A stretch of DNA of 56,678 nucleotides, from the IMG/VR virus record IMGVR_UViG_3300049215_000850, positions 1 to 56,678 of that record, one strand, 5' to 3'. Positions 8,601 through 17,060 of the stretch are shown piece by piece; position 1 is the stretch's first letter; every line of letters begins with the position of its first letter. The notes under the pieces are model-generated. The model was not told the DNA's origin, searched no databases, and saw nothing but the letters and a program-made list of their open reading frames with translations. Origin of the DNA: a virus. A program made the translations under genes and the position numbers.

Positions 8601-9025
8601 GCCGCGCCCTTGACCTTTTCGACGCTGCGCATCGTGCCGAGCCCAAGCATGCCAAGCAGAACTGTGCCCATGTCAGACCAGTCCAGAACGGGGAGTTTCG
8701 TTGCATCGAAGTGGGAGCCGCCGGCAATCAACATGAAGATGAGGAACGGCTGGATGACGTATTTGTACGCGAAAGCAACGCCGCAGACCCAACCGATGAA
8801 TGGTCGCCAGCCTGCCACGAAAACGGACGGGTTGGCGGCTTCGGCCTGATTTACGGCGTTCTGGGCTTGGGAGAGTTGCAGGTCTATCTGCTGGGCTTGG
8901 AGGAGCAATTCGGCGCGCTGGGCTGCCTGTGCGTCTTTGTCGGGGAAGAGACGGTCGATGATGTTCGTGATGAGCGTTGCAAACGGCCCTGCAACTATCT
9001 GAGCTACTGTGTCGAGTCCAGCCAT
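8597..9025 (-). CDS. Holin, three-transmembrane GTA type
   Basis: The 142-residue protein resembles the GTA_holin_3TM family. It has an amphipathic Gln/Ala-rich N-terminal half, then two strong hydrophobic helices around residues 70-105 that begin with the diagnostic WRPFIGW motif, and a shorter hydrophobic stretch near the C-terminus. Holins assemble in the inner membrane and open it at a set time so that endolysin reaches the wall. It lies directly downstream of a 58-residue gene and two genes after the endolysin, in one operon. Confidence 0.8.
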   Translation of the reverse strand: MAGLDTVAQIVAGPFATLITNIIDRLFPDKDAQAAQRAELLLQAQQIDLQLSQAQNAVNQAEAANPSVFVAGWRPFIGWVCGVAFAYKYVIQPFLIFMLIAGGSHFDATKLPVLDWSDMGTVLLGMLGLGTMRSVEKVKGAA

Positions 9026-9026
9026 C

Positions 9027-9203
9027 TCAGATTCTCTTGGCTACGAATTCGAGGAGCCGCTTGGCGGTGTCGTGCATGCCCGTGAATAGCTTGTTCCACT
9101 CTTCGAGGAACTCGTCTTCGAGGTGGCTCAGCTTATGGCGAGCACTGCGTTCTGCGTTGTGGATGACGTTTGGGGCGTCAATCTGGATATCACCATCGGC
9201 CAT
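9027..9203 (-). CDS. Small soluble protein between endolysin and holin (58 aa)
   Basis: A 58-residue, highly charged and probably helical protein. The ribosome site GGAGG lies 4 nt before the ATG, and the stop codon sits one base from the holin start, so translation is well supported. It has no membrane segment or signal. Function unknown; the position suggests a lysis accessory role. Confidence 0.6.
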   Translation of the reverse strand: MADGDIQIDAPNVIHNAERSARHKLSHLEDEFLEEWNKLFTGMHDTAKRLLEFVAKRI

Positions 9204-9236
9204 AAATCCTCCATGCAGTTGTTTATACGAACCTTA

Positions 9237-9692
9237 TCACGCCTCTGATTCTTCGGCAATCGGTTTGTCGAAGAGTGACCTCTCGGCCTCGCGGCGGTGG
9301 GAAAGGCCGTTCGATGGTGTGTTCCCGATATACCGCCAGCGGGTGATTTGGGCTGACGCACCCTGATAGTCGCCAAGGTTCAGCTTCGCAAGCAGCGTGC
9401 TGACTTCCAGCTTTCCGCGTCCAAGGTTGAAAGTGAAGCTCACGAGAGCATCGAACTGGTTCTGATTGAGCGGCACGGTCACAAGCTCGTTTACCGCTTG
9501 CTCCGCTTCCTGAAGGTCGTCTTTGAGCAGCTCAAGGGCGGTTTCTTCCGTCACCTCGTCGCAAAGCTCTCCCGGCTGTATGACGTGGCCGAAGCCGACG
9601 GTCATCTTGTTAGCCGGGCATTTGTATGGAACGGCGGAAAAGCCCTCGAATTCTTTGATTAACGCTATCCCTGCGTCGCTCGTCTGCATCAT
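9237..9692 (-). CDS. Endolysin, GH24 T4-type lysozyme
   Basis: This 151-residue muramidase cleaves the glycan backbone of peptidoglycan at the end of the lytic cycle. The family's catalytic pattern is present as E16-x8-C25-x5-T31: FEG, then a Cys where T4 lysozyme has Asp20, then MTVGFGH. Cys at that place is an accepted variant in phage GH24 enzymes. The C-terminal half has the usual FNLGRG and the RR region after NGLSHRR. No signal or SAR helix is present, so release depends on a holin. The ATG overlaps the stop of the 105-residue gene upstream. Confidence 0.88.
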   Translation of the reverse strand: MMQTSDAGIALIKEFEGFSAVPYKCPANKMTVGFGHVIQPGELCDEVTEETALELLKDDLQEAEQAVNELVTVPLNQNQFDALVSFTFNLGRGKLEVSTLLAKLNLGDYQGASAQITRWRYIGNTPSNGLSHRREAERSLFDKPIAEESEA

Positions 9693-10006
9693 CTGTCATT
9701 TCTACGTGTGCTGTCCTTGATGAGCAGGTCCATCTTCTGGCGCATTTCCATTTGGAACGCACCCTGATTCTGCTTCATCTCGTCGATGCTTCGCTTCGTG
9801 TCGTCGACCTTGACTTCGAGCTTGTCGAGGCGGGAGGGGAGTTTGGCTTGCTCCAGCGACTCAACCTTTTCCTGAAGCCTCGCATTGGCTGCATTTGCGT
9901 TCCACGCGTACCCGCCCCCGCCGATGATGCAAGAGACGAGCAAGCCACTCAGTACTTTTGCCCAGAAGTCTGTGAGTACAATCGCTCGGTGGTGTTTCTC
10001 AGCCAT
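9689..10006 (-). CDS. Membrane-anchored coiled-coil protein of the lysis cassette (105 aa)
   Basis: A short cytoplasmic start is followed by one membrane helix (about residues 12-30, with a GGGG stretch), then a long charged heptad region. The shape resembles phage proteins sometimes annotated as holin-like or i-spanin-like. It overlaps the endolysin start by 4 nt. No family is identified with confidence. Confidence 0.6.
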   Translation of the reverse strand: MAEKHHRAIVLTDFWAKVLSGLLVSCIIGGGGYAWNANAANARLQEKVESLEQAKLPSRLDKLEVKVDDTKRSIDEMKQNQGAFQMEMRQKMDLLIKDSTRRNDR

Positions 10007-10014
10007 AACTACCT

Positions 10015-11034
10015 CTATGCTTTAGCTATACCATATAATTTGATATTTCCAGAAGTGATATTTCCGGAGTCCATCAGGAAGCGGACGGCGTTGATTGAGT
10101 TTGCCGATACCCTGACTCCACCACCCTCCAGTGAGCGGAAATTGGAGCCTGCCACACCGGCGGTATCGAAGTAGGTCAGGTCAAACTTAATGCCCTTGTA
10201 GACGGCGGTATTGTTCACACCTCTGAACTTGACGTCGCCGTTTATTGCCACGCCCGTGTTGTTGTTGACCGTCGGGGCGATGATGATTTTTGTGTCGCTG
10301 TTGCTCCCGGCAGTGGAGTTTGATGCAGTCGTGCTGCCCGACGGCGCGATCTTGTTGTAACCGTAGAAATAATTGCCTGCACTGGCATCCCAGTTAGCTC
10401 CGTTGTCAGTGCTGGTTCGCATATAGAGGTTGACGCCATTCGTAGCCGGAATGAGGTTGTCGATGACGAACAGGTAATCGTCGTAGGTCGACGACATCAG
10501 GCTGGTGAAGTCGAGTGTCGCGCTTGCGGCTGCGGTCTGTGTACCGAGGTAAACCAGTGCTCCAGGGGTTGAGGTTGTCTTGCCCAAGCATTGAAGCTGA
10601 AGCTGCGTGCCATCATCGAGGACTTCGTACATCCCGCCAGAGATAATCTTGTTCGTGGAATCGAGGGCAGACAGAACACCGTTGATCATCATCTTCACGT
10701 TGCGAGTGCCGAGGCCGTCTGAATTGATCGTAACAGCGGTGCTGCTGTCGGCCGTGGCCTTAAAGACGCTTTTCTGCCCAGCGGCATACGCAGTTCTTGT
10801 CGGTGAATGGGTCAGCGTTATCGCGTTTCCAGTCCCGCCAACTGTTGCATACTCGAATGTTTGGTTCTGCACGTCTTTTGCAGAGGGTATCTTGATGCCG
10901 CCGGCGGTAGTTCCATTCCCGACGACGATGCGGTTATTCGTAGTGTCGTAGCCAAGCTCGCCGGATGCAGGCGTTGCCGCGGTAAGGTTGGTCGCCGTGT
11001 CACGACGTATCTGTGTTTGTGTCGCTGTCGTCAT
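10015..11034 (-). CDS. Tail fibre / receptor-binding protein
   Basis: The 339-residue, Thr/Ser/Asn-rich, beta-type protein begins with the particle-binding module common in phage fibres: an RRDT start and an ASGELGYDTTNNRIVVGNGT segment around residues 23-43, as in Mtd-like N-terminal domains. The C-terminal third is Gly/Asn-rich and beta-predicted and probably contacts the host surface. It overlaps the tail-tip gene by 4 nt and directly precedes lysis, the normal fibre position. No chaperone gene is seen. Confidence 0.75.
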   Translation of the reverse strand: MTTATQTQIRRDTATNLTAATPASGELGYDTTNNRIVVGNGTTAGGIKIPSAKDVQNQTFEYATVGGTGNAITLTHSPTRTAYAAGQKSVFKATADSSTAVTINSDGLGTRNVKMMINGVLSALDSTNKIISGGMYEVLDDGTQLQLQCLGKTTSTPGALVYLGTQTAAASATLDFTSLMSSTYDDYLFVIDNLIPATNGVNLYMRTSTDNGANWDASAGNYFYGYNKIAPSGSTTASNSTAGSNSDTKIIIAPTVNNNTGVAINGDVKFRGVNNTAVYKGIKFDLTYFDTAGVAGSNFRSLEGGGVRVSANSINAVRFLMDSGNITSGNIKLYGIAKA

Positions 11035-13262
11035 GTAAAGAATCCCTTATCGTTGGTTGCGCCGACGGCATCCGTCCAGTTGCCCCAGTTATTTGTCGGG
11101 CCTACCGAGTCCGTCCAGTTGCCGTAATCTTCAGTTGTGCCCACGCCACCGGATGAGCCGACCACAGCCCCGGTGATGGTCACCCAGTCGGATTTCGCCC
11201 CGAGAGAGCTGACTGCCCGGATTCGCAGGTCGTAGTTGACGTTGATCGAGCTTGAGAGCACATCGGCGGTGATCTGGTCGCCATCGACAGTGAACGATTG
11301 CCGCCAGTCTGTGTCGCTGGAGAGTTTGTACTGAATCTCCATCAGGCCCCCGTTGACCACGAAAGCATCCGTGTGCTGAGTCCACGACAGTGCGAGGTTG
11401 TAGGAGTTGCTTGCCGTGCCGGCGGTGATCCGCGAGTTGAACGCTACGCCAGTGGGCACCGACGGCTTCGCCAGCGGGTTCGGTAGGTTGGTATCGGGCG
11501 CGGCGTCGATGACCGTCGCATCCGTGGAGCCCGTCCAGTCGTAGCTGGCACTTGTTTCTTCCTGAAGCATGAGGACGACCGGGCCGATTCCCGCCGTGCT
11601 GAACTTCTTGATTCGGAACACCTTGTGGTCCCAGCCGAGATTGGCGTCAGTGTAGGTCACCGTGTCCCAGACCGCGAACTGGATGGCGTTGTGGTTCAGC
11701 GTGAGTTCGAGCTGAATCCCCTGCCGCGATTGTTCGAGGACGATCTTGGCGATTCTCTGAGCGGCCTCCGGGTGGTTCGTGAACGGAAGCTGGATGTCCT
11801 TGAACATCTGCGTCCCGCCGTCGTCGTCCGTGTACGTGCTGTTCGTGACGGGCGGGAAGTCCGTCGCTGCGTACTTCCGGCTGGGGTCGATGTACGTCCC
11901 CTGCACGGCGTTGAAGAGCTGTTGCCTCGGGACGCGGGTCCGAATCTTCACAGGCCCGGCGAGCATGTCCGTGGTCAGGTCCCCTGCGGTCGAGTCATAG
12001 GCCCCGGCGTGCGCGCGGAACTCCCCTTGGACGTAGGTGACAGTTCCGGCCATCGCCGCAACCATCGCGTTCAGGTTCTCGATCGGAGCGTTGGCGGTGT
12101 CGAGTACCCCGTTGCAGGTGTAGCGGCTTTGGGAGCCCGTGGTGGTCAGTGTCACCGACTCGTCGCAGATGTTCGCTGCGGCTGTGAAGTAGGTGTCGTT
12201 GATTTCGGTCGAATCGCAGTTGAACCCGAAGTCGCTGGTCAGGTAGTCCCGGATGCAGAGCGCGACGTTGTCGCTCCAAGCAGTCAAGGTGCTCCGGGGG
12301 TCGTAGACCTTCTTCCCCTTGACGATGGCCGAAACGTTCGGGATTCCGTGCCCGAACACCTCCGCGTTGCACTGAAGGCGGACGTAGACGTAGGCGATGC
12401 CCTGCAGGCGGTGGGCAGTGTCCCAGCCGGGCACCTCCGCAATCAGGTCGTCATCAGCCTCCTGACTGACGCTGCCCGTGTGCTTCTTTACCCGGGCGTA
12501 GCTGTTCTGGGTCGTCGAGAGCGTGTTATCGACCGCCGTGCCGCCAGTTGCCGAGGCGTTCGGGCCTCCGTTCGAGTAGGTGAACGTCGTCGAGGACGGC
12601 GTGGCGATGATGATGAAGTCGCCGTTCATCGAGAGGTCGGTGACGGTCGTAACCGTGACCTGATCGCCTGCCGTGAATCCATGGGCCGAGCCCGTCGTGA
12701 CCGTGACCACCTCGTCAGAACGGACGGCGGTGCTGATCGTTTTCGAGCTGACCGTCAGTCCCGTCGGATAGTACGGGTACGGGAAGTTCGTGACGTACCC
12801 ATTCGAGTCGAGCGTGACGGGCTTGTCGTTGAAGTAGATGGTTTCAATTTCCTCAACCTCGTGCCCGGCCAGCGCGATGACCATGTGGAGCATCAGGTTC
12901 GTGCCCGTCATCGGGCCGCCGTAGGGCGTCGGTCCGCTGTCCGTGGTGCCGATGTAGACGATGGGGCCGGATACCTTGGCCTCACCGTAGATGATTTTGT
13001 GGGTCTCCACGGTCGAGTTAACCATCGTGGCGCGTGACTGCCCCGCATTCGGGTCAGTCAAACTCGAAGCGGATTTCGGATGAGGCGAGAAGGCACGGCT
13101 GCCGACCGCGTTGATCCCGGAGGCGACGACAAATCCGGCAAAACTAGCTGCTGCGGAAGCAAGTAGCGTGCTACCAAGCAGCGTCGCCCCAATCACGGTC
13201 GCTGCCTCTGCGGTGGCTGCTGCTCCTGCGACCGCTGCAATGACTGGAATTGCTGGAGGCAT
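11031..13262 (-). CDS. Tail tip / host specificity protein (gpJ-like)
   Basis: This 743-residue central tail-tip protein is the last of four baseplate genes in GTA order. It begins with an Ala/Gly-rich hydrophobic stretch (residues 1-55) like many tip proteins, then a phage-tail domain (about 90-500) and a fibronectin-like region (about 600-705). The last residues carry a short tandem motif, GNWTDSVGPT then GNWTDAVGAT, which may dock the fibre encoded just downstream. It should close the tail distal end and bind the host surface. It is shorter than lambda J (1132 residues), as is usual for GTA-like tips. Confidence 0.82.
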   Translation of the reverse strand: MPPAIPVIAAVAGAAATAEAATVIGATLLGSTLLASAAASFAGFVVASGINAVGSRAFSPHPKSASSLTDPNAGQSRATMVNSTVETHKIIYGEAKVSGPIVYIGTTDSGPTPYGGPMTGTNLMLHMVIALAGHEVEEIETIYFNDKPVTLDSNGYVTNFPYPYYPTGLTVSSKTISTAVRSDEVVTVTTGSAHGFTAGDQVTVTTVTDLSMNGDFIIIATPSSTTFTYSNGGPNASATGGTAVDNTLSTTQNSYARVKKHTGSVSQEADDDLIAEVPGWDTAHRLQGIAYVYVRLQCNAEVFGHGIPNVSAIVKGKKVYDPRSTLTAWSDNVALCIRDYLTSDFGFNCDSTEINDTYFTAAANICDESVTLTTTGSQSRYTCNGVLDTANAPIENLNAMVAAMAGTVTYVQGEFRAHAGAYDSTAGDLTTDMLAGPVKIRTRVPRQQLFNAVQGTYIDPSRKYAATDFPPVTNSTYTDDDGGTQMFKDIQLPFTNHPEAAQRIAKIVLEQSRQGIQLELTLNHNAIQFAVWDTVTYTDANLGWDHKVFRIKKFSTAGIGPVVLMLQEETSASYDWTGSTDATVIDAAPDTNLPNPLAKPSVPTGVAFNSRITAGTASNSYNLALSWTQHTDAFVVNGGLMEIQYKLSSDTDWRQSFTVDGDQITADVLSSSINVNYDLRIRAVSSLGAKSDWVTITGAVVGSSGGVGTTEDYGNWTDSVGPTNNWGNWTDAVGATNDKGFFT

Positions 13263-13655
13263 CTAAACCTTCCAAGCCCGCAAGCATTTCGTGAACTCGT
13301 GGCGGAGCACCCCGTCCTTGGTCACGAAGTAGGCGAAGGCTCCGTCGCAGATTCCAAGCGTCCCAGACGGATGAAGCATGATGTCACCGCGCTGGGCGCG
13401 AGCGACGGGGATTTCTTCCTGATAGTGGCTGGCAAGCTCGGACGCGTTGTTGAAGCCGAGCGAGCCGAGGATTGTGTCCGCTTCTTCCTGAGTGCTATAC
13501 GTCCCCCGCCAGTTCGCGGCGAGGTCTTCCCCGGTCACCTTCTGAATCCAGTCAGCACACCAGAGGACGCAATCGTGCGTTCCCCACTCGAACTCTTTCC
13601 CCCGCGCTTCGAGGATGTGGTGGTAAAGAAGCGATTCCCAACCTTCCTGCCTCAT
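13263..13655 (-). CDS. NlpC/P60-like tail peptidase (DUF6950-like)
   Basis: The 130-residue protein has an N-terminal HDC motif with Cys29 as likely nucleophile, and a later RGDIMLHP segment typical of NlpC/P60 folds in phage tail tips. It probably cuts peptidoglycan peptides locally during DNA entry. The order after it (tip protein) and before it (hub, distal tail, tape measure) matches the GTA g12-g15 set. Its stop abuts the tip gene, and its start overlaps the hub gene by 4 nt. Confidence 0.8.
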   Translation of the reverse strand: MRQEGWESLLYHHILEARGKEFEWGTHDCVLWCADWIQKVTGEDLAANWRGTYSTQEEADTILGSLGFNNASELASHYQEEIPVARAQRGDIMLHPSGTLGICDGAFAYFVTKDGVLRHEFTKCLRAWKV

Positions 13656-14221
13656 TGCGCTGCGCCCCAGATAATCGTTTTGTTAGTGGTCTGCTCGATG
13701 TATTGAAGCCCCGTGTCCCCCGGAAAGCGTGACTGCTGGGTCGCGTTGTTGTACCTGCGGATGACGGGCTTGTCCCATGCGGCGAAGCGGCTGCCGACCG
13801 AAAGCGTGATGGAAAAGGTCTTGCCCTGATTGAAGTCCGCCGTGTCGATGAGCCCCTTGTAGAGTATGGCCGGCGTATCCACGAGGACTCGGGTGGTCAT
13901 GTTCAGGTAGCCGACGTAGAGCGTCGCTAATCGTCCTTGATACTGCTCGTTGAACAGGGTGCTCACGAGATCGAGCGGCAGGCCGGAAAGCGTTAAATTG
14001 ATTGGCGAGCTGGAAAGGTCGCTGACCTCCTCGGCTGGGCTCACGCCGCCGAGCTTCCCGACGCCCGTGTAGGTGTCCCCGCCCCATGTGATGCTGCCAA
14101 GCTCGCTGTGCAAGTTCACGTCGCCGCCGTCGAATTCCATCTTCAGGAAGAGGACGGGGTGGACGGTCGATGCCTGCGTCGCGGTGATGGTCGTCGAGGT
14201 TATGTCCCTGCTTCCGGTCAC
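13652..14221 (-). CDS. Baseplate hub protein (DUF2163/GTA gp13-like)
   Basis: The 189-residue beta-rich protein is a baseplate hub candidate, from its place between the distal tail protein and the NlpC/P60 peptidase and from features such as LFLKMEFDGGDVNLHSELG, frequent in phage hub proteins. It would sit below the distal tail ring and hold the tip. It overlaps both neighbours by 4 nt. Assignment rests mostly on synteny. Confidence 0.65.
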   Translation of the reverse strand: MTGSRDITSTTITATQASTVHPVLFLKMEFDGGDVNLHSELGSITWGGDTYTGVGKLGGVSPAEEVSDLSSSPINLTLSGLPLDLVSTLFNEQYQGRLATLYVGYLNMTTRVLVDTPAILYKGLIDTADFNQGKTFSITLSVGSRFAAWDKPVIRRYNNATQQSRFPGDTGLQYIEQTTNKTIIWGAAQ

Positions 14222-14823
14222 GAGAATACCTCGAACGCCGTGAAGCTTTTAGGTAGATAGATGCCGTTGTGGTTGCAGTCCCAGATGCCCTGCATGTCGT
14301 CAGCAAGGACCATCGTGCAGGTCGGTTTCTGGACGGTGATCGGGGCGTTGTCCGATGGGCTTGACCGGAGTGCGGGCTTGAACGAGATCGTGACTTGCCC
14401 GCTTCCGTTCGTAGTGGCGTCCGCGGTAGCTCTCTTGAGTTCCGAGTTGACAGAGAAATAATCCCCTGCTTTCAGGGCGATGATGCTTGCCGACCAACCG
14501 TCGGTTATCAGCGAGCTTCCCGTCTGAGAGCCACCGTTGACGAGCGGAGTACCTGTTGCCGCGCCTCTCGGAGTCGTGCAATCGGGGTCGAAGGCGTTGA
14601 ACGTGTTCACCCCGCCTTCCAGTAGGTCGAAGAACGCCTTCCAGTTCGACGCCTGCGTACGGTTCATGGCAGGGAGGGAGTAGGTAGCTATCCACCTCGC
14701 GCCGCCGAGCAGAAGTCGCTGGGTCGCTTTCGTGAGGGGGCTGGTGAAGGTCTGGGTGTTCGTCTCAAGGCCGAAGCGGCAGGACGTGAAGCCCGGGGTG
14801 TTCGGCATGTCGATGGCGGTCAT
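14218..14823 (-). CDS. Distal tail protein (GTA gp12-like)
   Basis: The 201-residue protein has the conserved start of a phage distal-tail family: a FTSCRFGLETNTQTF segment, then an aromatic GGARWIATYSLPAM segment. It follows the tape measure and overlaps it by 4 nt. It should form the ring that joins the tail tube to the baseplate. Confidence 0.65.
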   Translation of the reverse strand: MTAIDMPNTPGFTSCRFGLETNTQTFTSPLTKATQRLLLGGARWIATYSLPAMNRTQASNWKAFFDLLEGGVNTFNAFDPDCTTPRGAATGTPLVNGGSQTGSSLITDGWSASIIALKAGDYFSVNSELKRATADATTNGSGQVTISFKPALRSSPSDNAPITVQKPTCTMVLADDMQGIWDCNHNGIYLPKSFTAFEVFS

Positions 14824-16499
14824 GAACGCCTCCCGACGATGCGGGATTCACTGCCGCCATTCTGGATGGCCGACACGACGCTCGCATGCGCCATACCAGC
14901 GATATGGGGAGCGGCCTGAAGGATGGCCGCGTTGACTGTCTCTGGGAGACCGGGGGAGAGGTTGATGGTCTGCTGGACGACGACTGACGAGCCGCTCATT
15001 TTTCCGTTCGGGATGATGGTCCCCGAAGTGTTCGGCACGAAGAGTTCCGGTCCGTTCTCGCCCACGATGGACGGGACCCCCACAGGGGGATTGCCGCCGG
15101 AGGCAAAGCCGAGGAGCTTGCCGAAGCTGAATGAGGGGATAGCGTCGATGATGGACGCGGAGAGGGGATTGGTGATCTTCGCCTTGATGATTTCCTTGGC
15201 GATGGACTGAATCGCAGAGGTCGCGCTGTTCTTCAGGTTGTCGAAGTTGACCGCGATGTCCGCGAGGGCATCGGAAAGCTCTTCCTTCATCTTGCGGGCG
15301 ATGCGGGCGTTTTCCTCCTGCGCCTTCTTCAGGTCGTAGAAGGCCCCGGTGAGTTGCTCGACTTTGACGCGCTCGGCGTCCGTCAGCTCAGGAGAAGCCC
15401 TGAGCTTGTTGTTCCGGTCCTCGCGTGCTTTCCCCTCAGCATCGATGACGGCTTTCTCGATGGCCAGGGCGCGTTCTGACAGGCCGAGGGCGGTCGTTTC
15501 TCTCTGGAGGTCGGAGATGTACTCCTTGACCTGATTTGTCTTGCCGGGCGGGAGGAGGTCAGCGTTGCCTCCCCTTGCGGACTTGTCCTGAAGCTGCGGC
15601 CCGAATTTCTCATTGTAGAGTGGGCCGAACTTTGCTTCCGTGACACCTCCAGCGCGTTTTGTCTTGTCTTCCCACGACTCGAAACCGGGAATCTTGTTGC
15701 CGAAATGGTCGATGCCTTGGGCGGACCTGTCAGCAAAGCTCGGCAAGCTATCGCCGACTTCGCGACCTTTCTTCATGAAGTCGTCGAAAGCAACTGCACC
15801 CTCGACGAGCTTGACCTTTACGCGTTCAATCTCTCGGGTCCAAGCATCCCCGAAGTCATCGACTTTCTTGATATCCTCGTCGGTGATGGCGTCGCCTGCC
15901 TTGCGCGCGCTCTCCGCAAAGGCGTCCAAGTCACCCGCGATTGCGCGGATGATAGGGCCGATGGAGGCGAAATTGCGACCGAACAATCCACGGCCTTGCG
16001 AGATGAAGTCAGCCTGATTGTCGATTTTCCCAAGGGCCGCAGCGATAGCGTTGAACTGGTCTTGGGTGTTCAGGGCTGCCAGCTTCCTGACGGACAACCC
16101 GAGTTCATCGAACTTCTTGACGAGTTCCGGTGCGTTGCCGCTGGCCGCCAACCCGATGGAGTTATTCATGAGGTTCATCGCGGCAGCGAACTCTTCGACG
16201 TTGCTACCGCTTTGCTGGAGAGGGATGTTGAGAGCGGACAGAGTGCTAGCGGCGAACCCAGTGCGATCCGACAAATCCTGAAGCCTGCCTGCGGCATCGA
16301 GCGCGCCTCTGCCGAACTGAACAAACGCAGCGACTGAGAGAGCAGGAAGCAATCCAAGCAACTGACCTTTGAGGCTTTCCAGCGACTTTTCCATGCCGCT
16401 TGCGCTGGTCTGGACATTGCCTTGCGCCTTCTTCAGCTCGCGTTCGAGCTGAGAGGCGTCAGCCTTGATCCTTACTACAAGCTCGCCCAAATCAGTCAT
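14820..16499 (-). CDS. Tape measure protein
   Basis: This 559-residue tail length-determining protein has an N-terminal helical region with the ELxVRIKADASQLERELKKA pattern of phage tape measures, hydrophobic stretches and Gly/Ala patches (about 40-60 and 430-480), and a C-terminal FASGGNPPVGVPSIVGE motif often seen in tape measures. At about 1.5 angstrom per residue it predicts a tail near 80-90 nm, short for a siphovirus. Its ATG overlaps the end of the frameshifted chaperone by 8 nt, the classic arrangement. Confidence 0.85.
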   Translation of the reverse strand: MTDLGELVVRIKADASQLERELKKAQGNVQTSASGMEKSLESLKGQLLGLLPALSVAAFVQFGRGALDAAGRLQDLSDRTGFAASTLSALNIPLQQSGSNVEEFAAAMNLMNNSIGLAASGNAPELVKKFDELGLSVRKLAALNTQDQFNAIAAALGKIDNQADFISQGRGLFGRNFASIGPIIRAIAGDLDAFAESARKAGDAITDEDIKKVDDFGDAWTREIERVKVKLVEGAVAFDDFMKKGREVGDSLPSFADRSAQGIDHFGNKIPGFESWEDKTKRAGGVTEAKFGPLYNEKFGPQLQDKSARGGNADLLPPGKTNQVKEYISDLQRETTALGLSERALAIEKAVIDAEGKAREDRNNKLRASPELTDAERVKVEQLTGAFYDLKKAQEENARIARKMKEELSDALADIAVNFDNLKNSATSAIQSIAKEIIKAKITNPLSASIIDAIPSFSFGKLLGFASGGNPPVGVPSIVGENGPELFVPNTSGTIIPNGKMSGSSVVVQQTINLSPGLPETVNAAILQAAPHIAGMAHASVVSAIQNGGSESRIVGRRS

Positions 16500-16740
16500 T
16501 GTCGTCCTTCTTGTCCGGGAATTTACGTTTCAGTTCTTGGAGTTCCTCAAGGGTCATGTAGTCACCTTCGAGGCTGATGCCTTTGCTCTTCGCGTAGCCT
16601 TCCCATGCGTAGGTCAGCTCCCAGACGTTGCTCCGCCAGAACTCGCTTGGCTGCCATCTGAGGACCCCGAAGGCGATTCGCTGGTAGTCTTCCCAAGGGT
16701 AGCCCTCTGGCTCTCGAGGAGTGCTTCCATCTCTTGTCTT
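16492..16740 (-). CDS. Tail assembly chaperone, -1 frameshift extension
   Basis: An open frame in the -1 register from the nine-A run (16739-16747) gives 82 codons with no stop until 16492. It encodes GYPWEDYQ, FGVLRWQPSEFW and a W/Y-rich helix, typical of phage tail assembly chaperone second halves. No start codon of its own fits. The zero-frame codons at the run are GAA AAA AAA, so the heptamer A AAA AAA (16740-16746) is a canonical slippery site. The fusion would have about 189 residues: 107 from the upstream frame plus 82. It ends 8 nt inside the tape-measure gene. Confidence 0.75.
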   Translation of the reverse strand, partial: KTRDGSTPREPEGYPWEDYQRIAFGVLRWQPSEFWRSNVWELTYAWEGYAKSKGISLEGDYMTLEELQELKRKFPDKKDDND

Positions 16741-17060
16741 TTTTTTTCACGCGCGTTCTTGGGAGCGATGGCGACGTTGAGCCACGCCAGAAGCTCGGTC
16801 TTGAGATGGGTGTACTCCGGCGTGATTGCCCCAACCTTGTCCACGATTTCCTCGCCAATCTGGTCGATGGACGTACCCTTGCCTGACGCGATGTGAATCA
16901 GCTTCGCAACCTGGTCGAGCCGCATGTCGGGAATCATGAACAGGACGTGCAGCACGTCGCGTTCAAACGCCTCCTGAACCGCACGGAGGGTTGCGAACGA
17001 GCCGTCGAGGACGTATTCCTTGTCCCCGATTTTGATGGTGCGCGAGGGAGAGACCTGCAT
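16614..17060 (-). CDS. Tail assembly chaperone, short form
   Basis: This 148-residue protein precedes the tape measure and is the zero-frame product of the tail chaperone locus. Residues 1-107 look folded. After the A-run (REKKRQ) the zero frame becomes a Ser/Gly-rich tail, as expected when another frame carries the real sequence. Chaperones of this kind (lambda gpG/gpGT) bind the tape measure and recruit tube protein. It starts immediately after the stop of the 121-residue gene. Confidence 0.8.
   Translation of the reverse strand: MQVSPSRTIKIGDKEYVLDGSFATLRAVQEAFERDVLHVLFMIPDMRLDQVAKLIHIASGKGTSIDQIGEEIVDKVGAITPEYTHLKTELLAWLNVAIAPKNAREKKRQEMEALLESQRATLGKTTSESPSGSSDGSQASSGGATSGS

Noticed and set aside
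10015-11034. Target of a diversity-generating retroelement
   Set aside because: The fibre has an Mtd-like start, but no reverse transcriptase or template repeat is visible in the window.
11625-13037. 470-codon open frame on the plus strand
   Set aside because: It lies entirely antisense to the tail tip gene, has the Arg/Val/Gly-rich composition of a reverse-strand shadow, and has no ribosome site.
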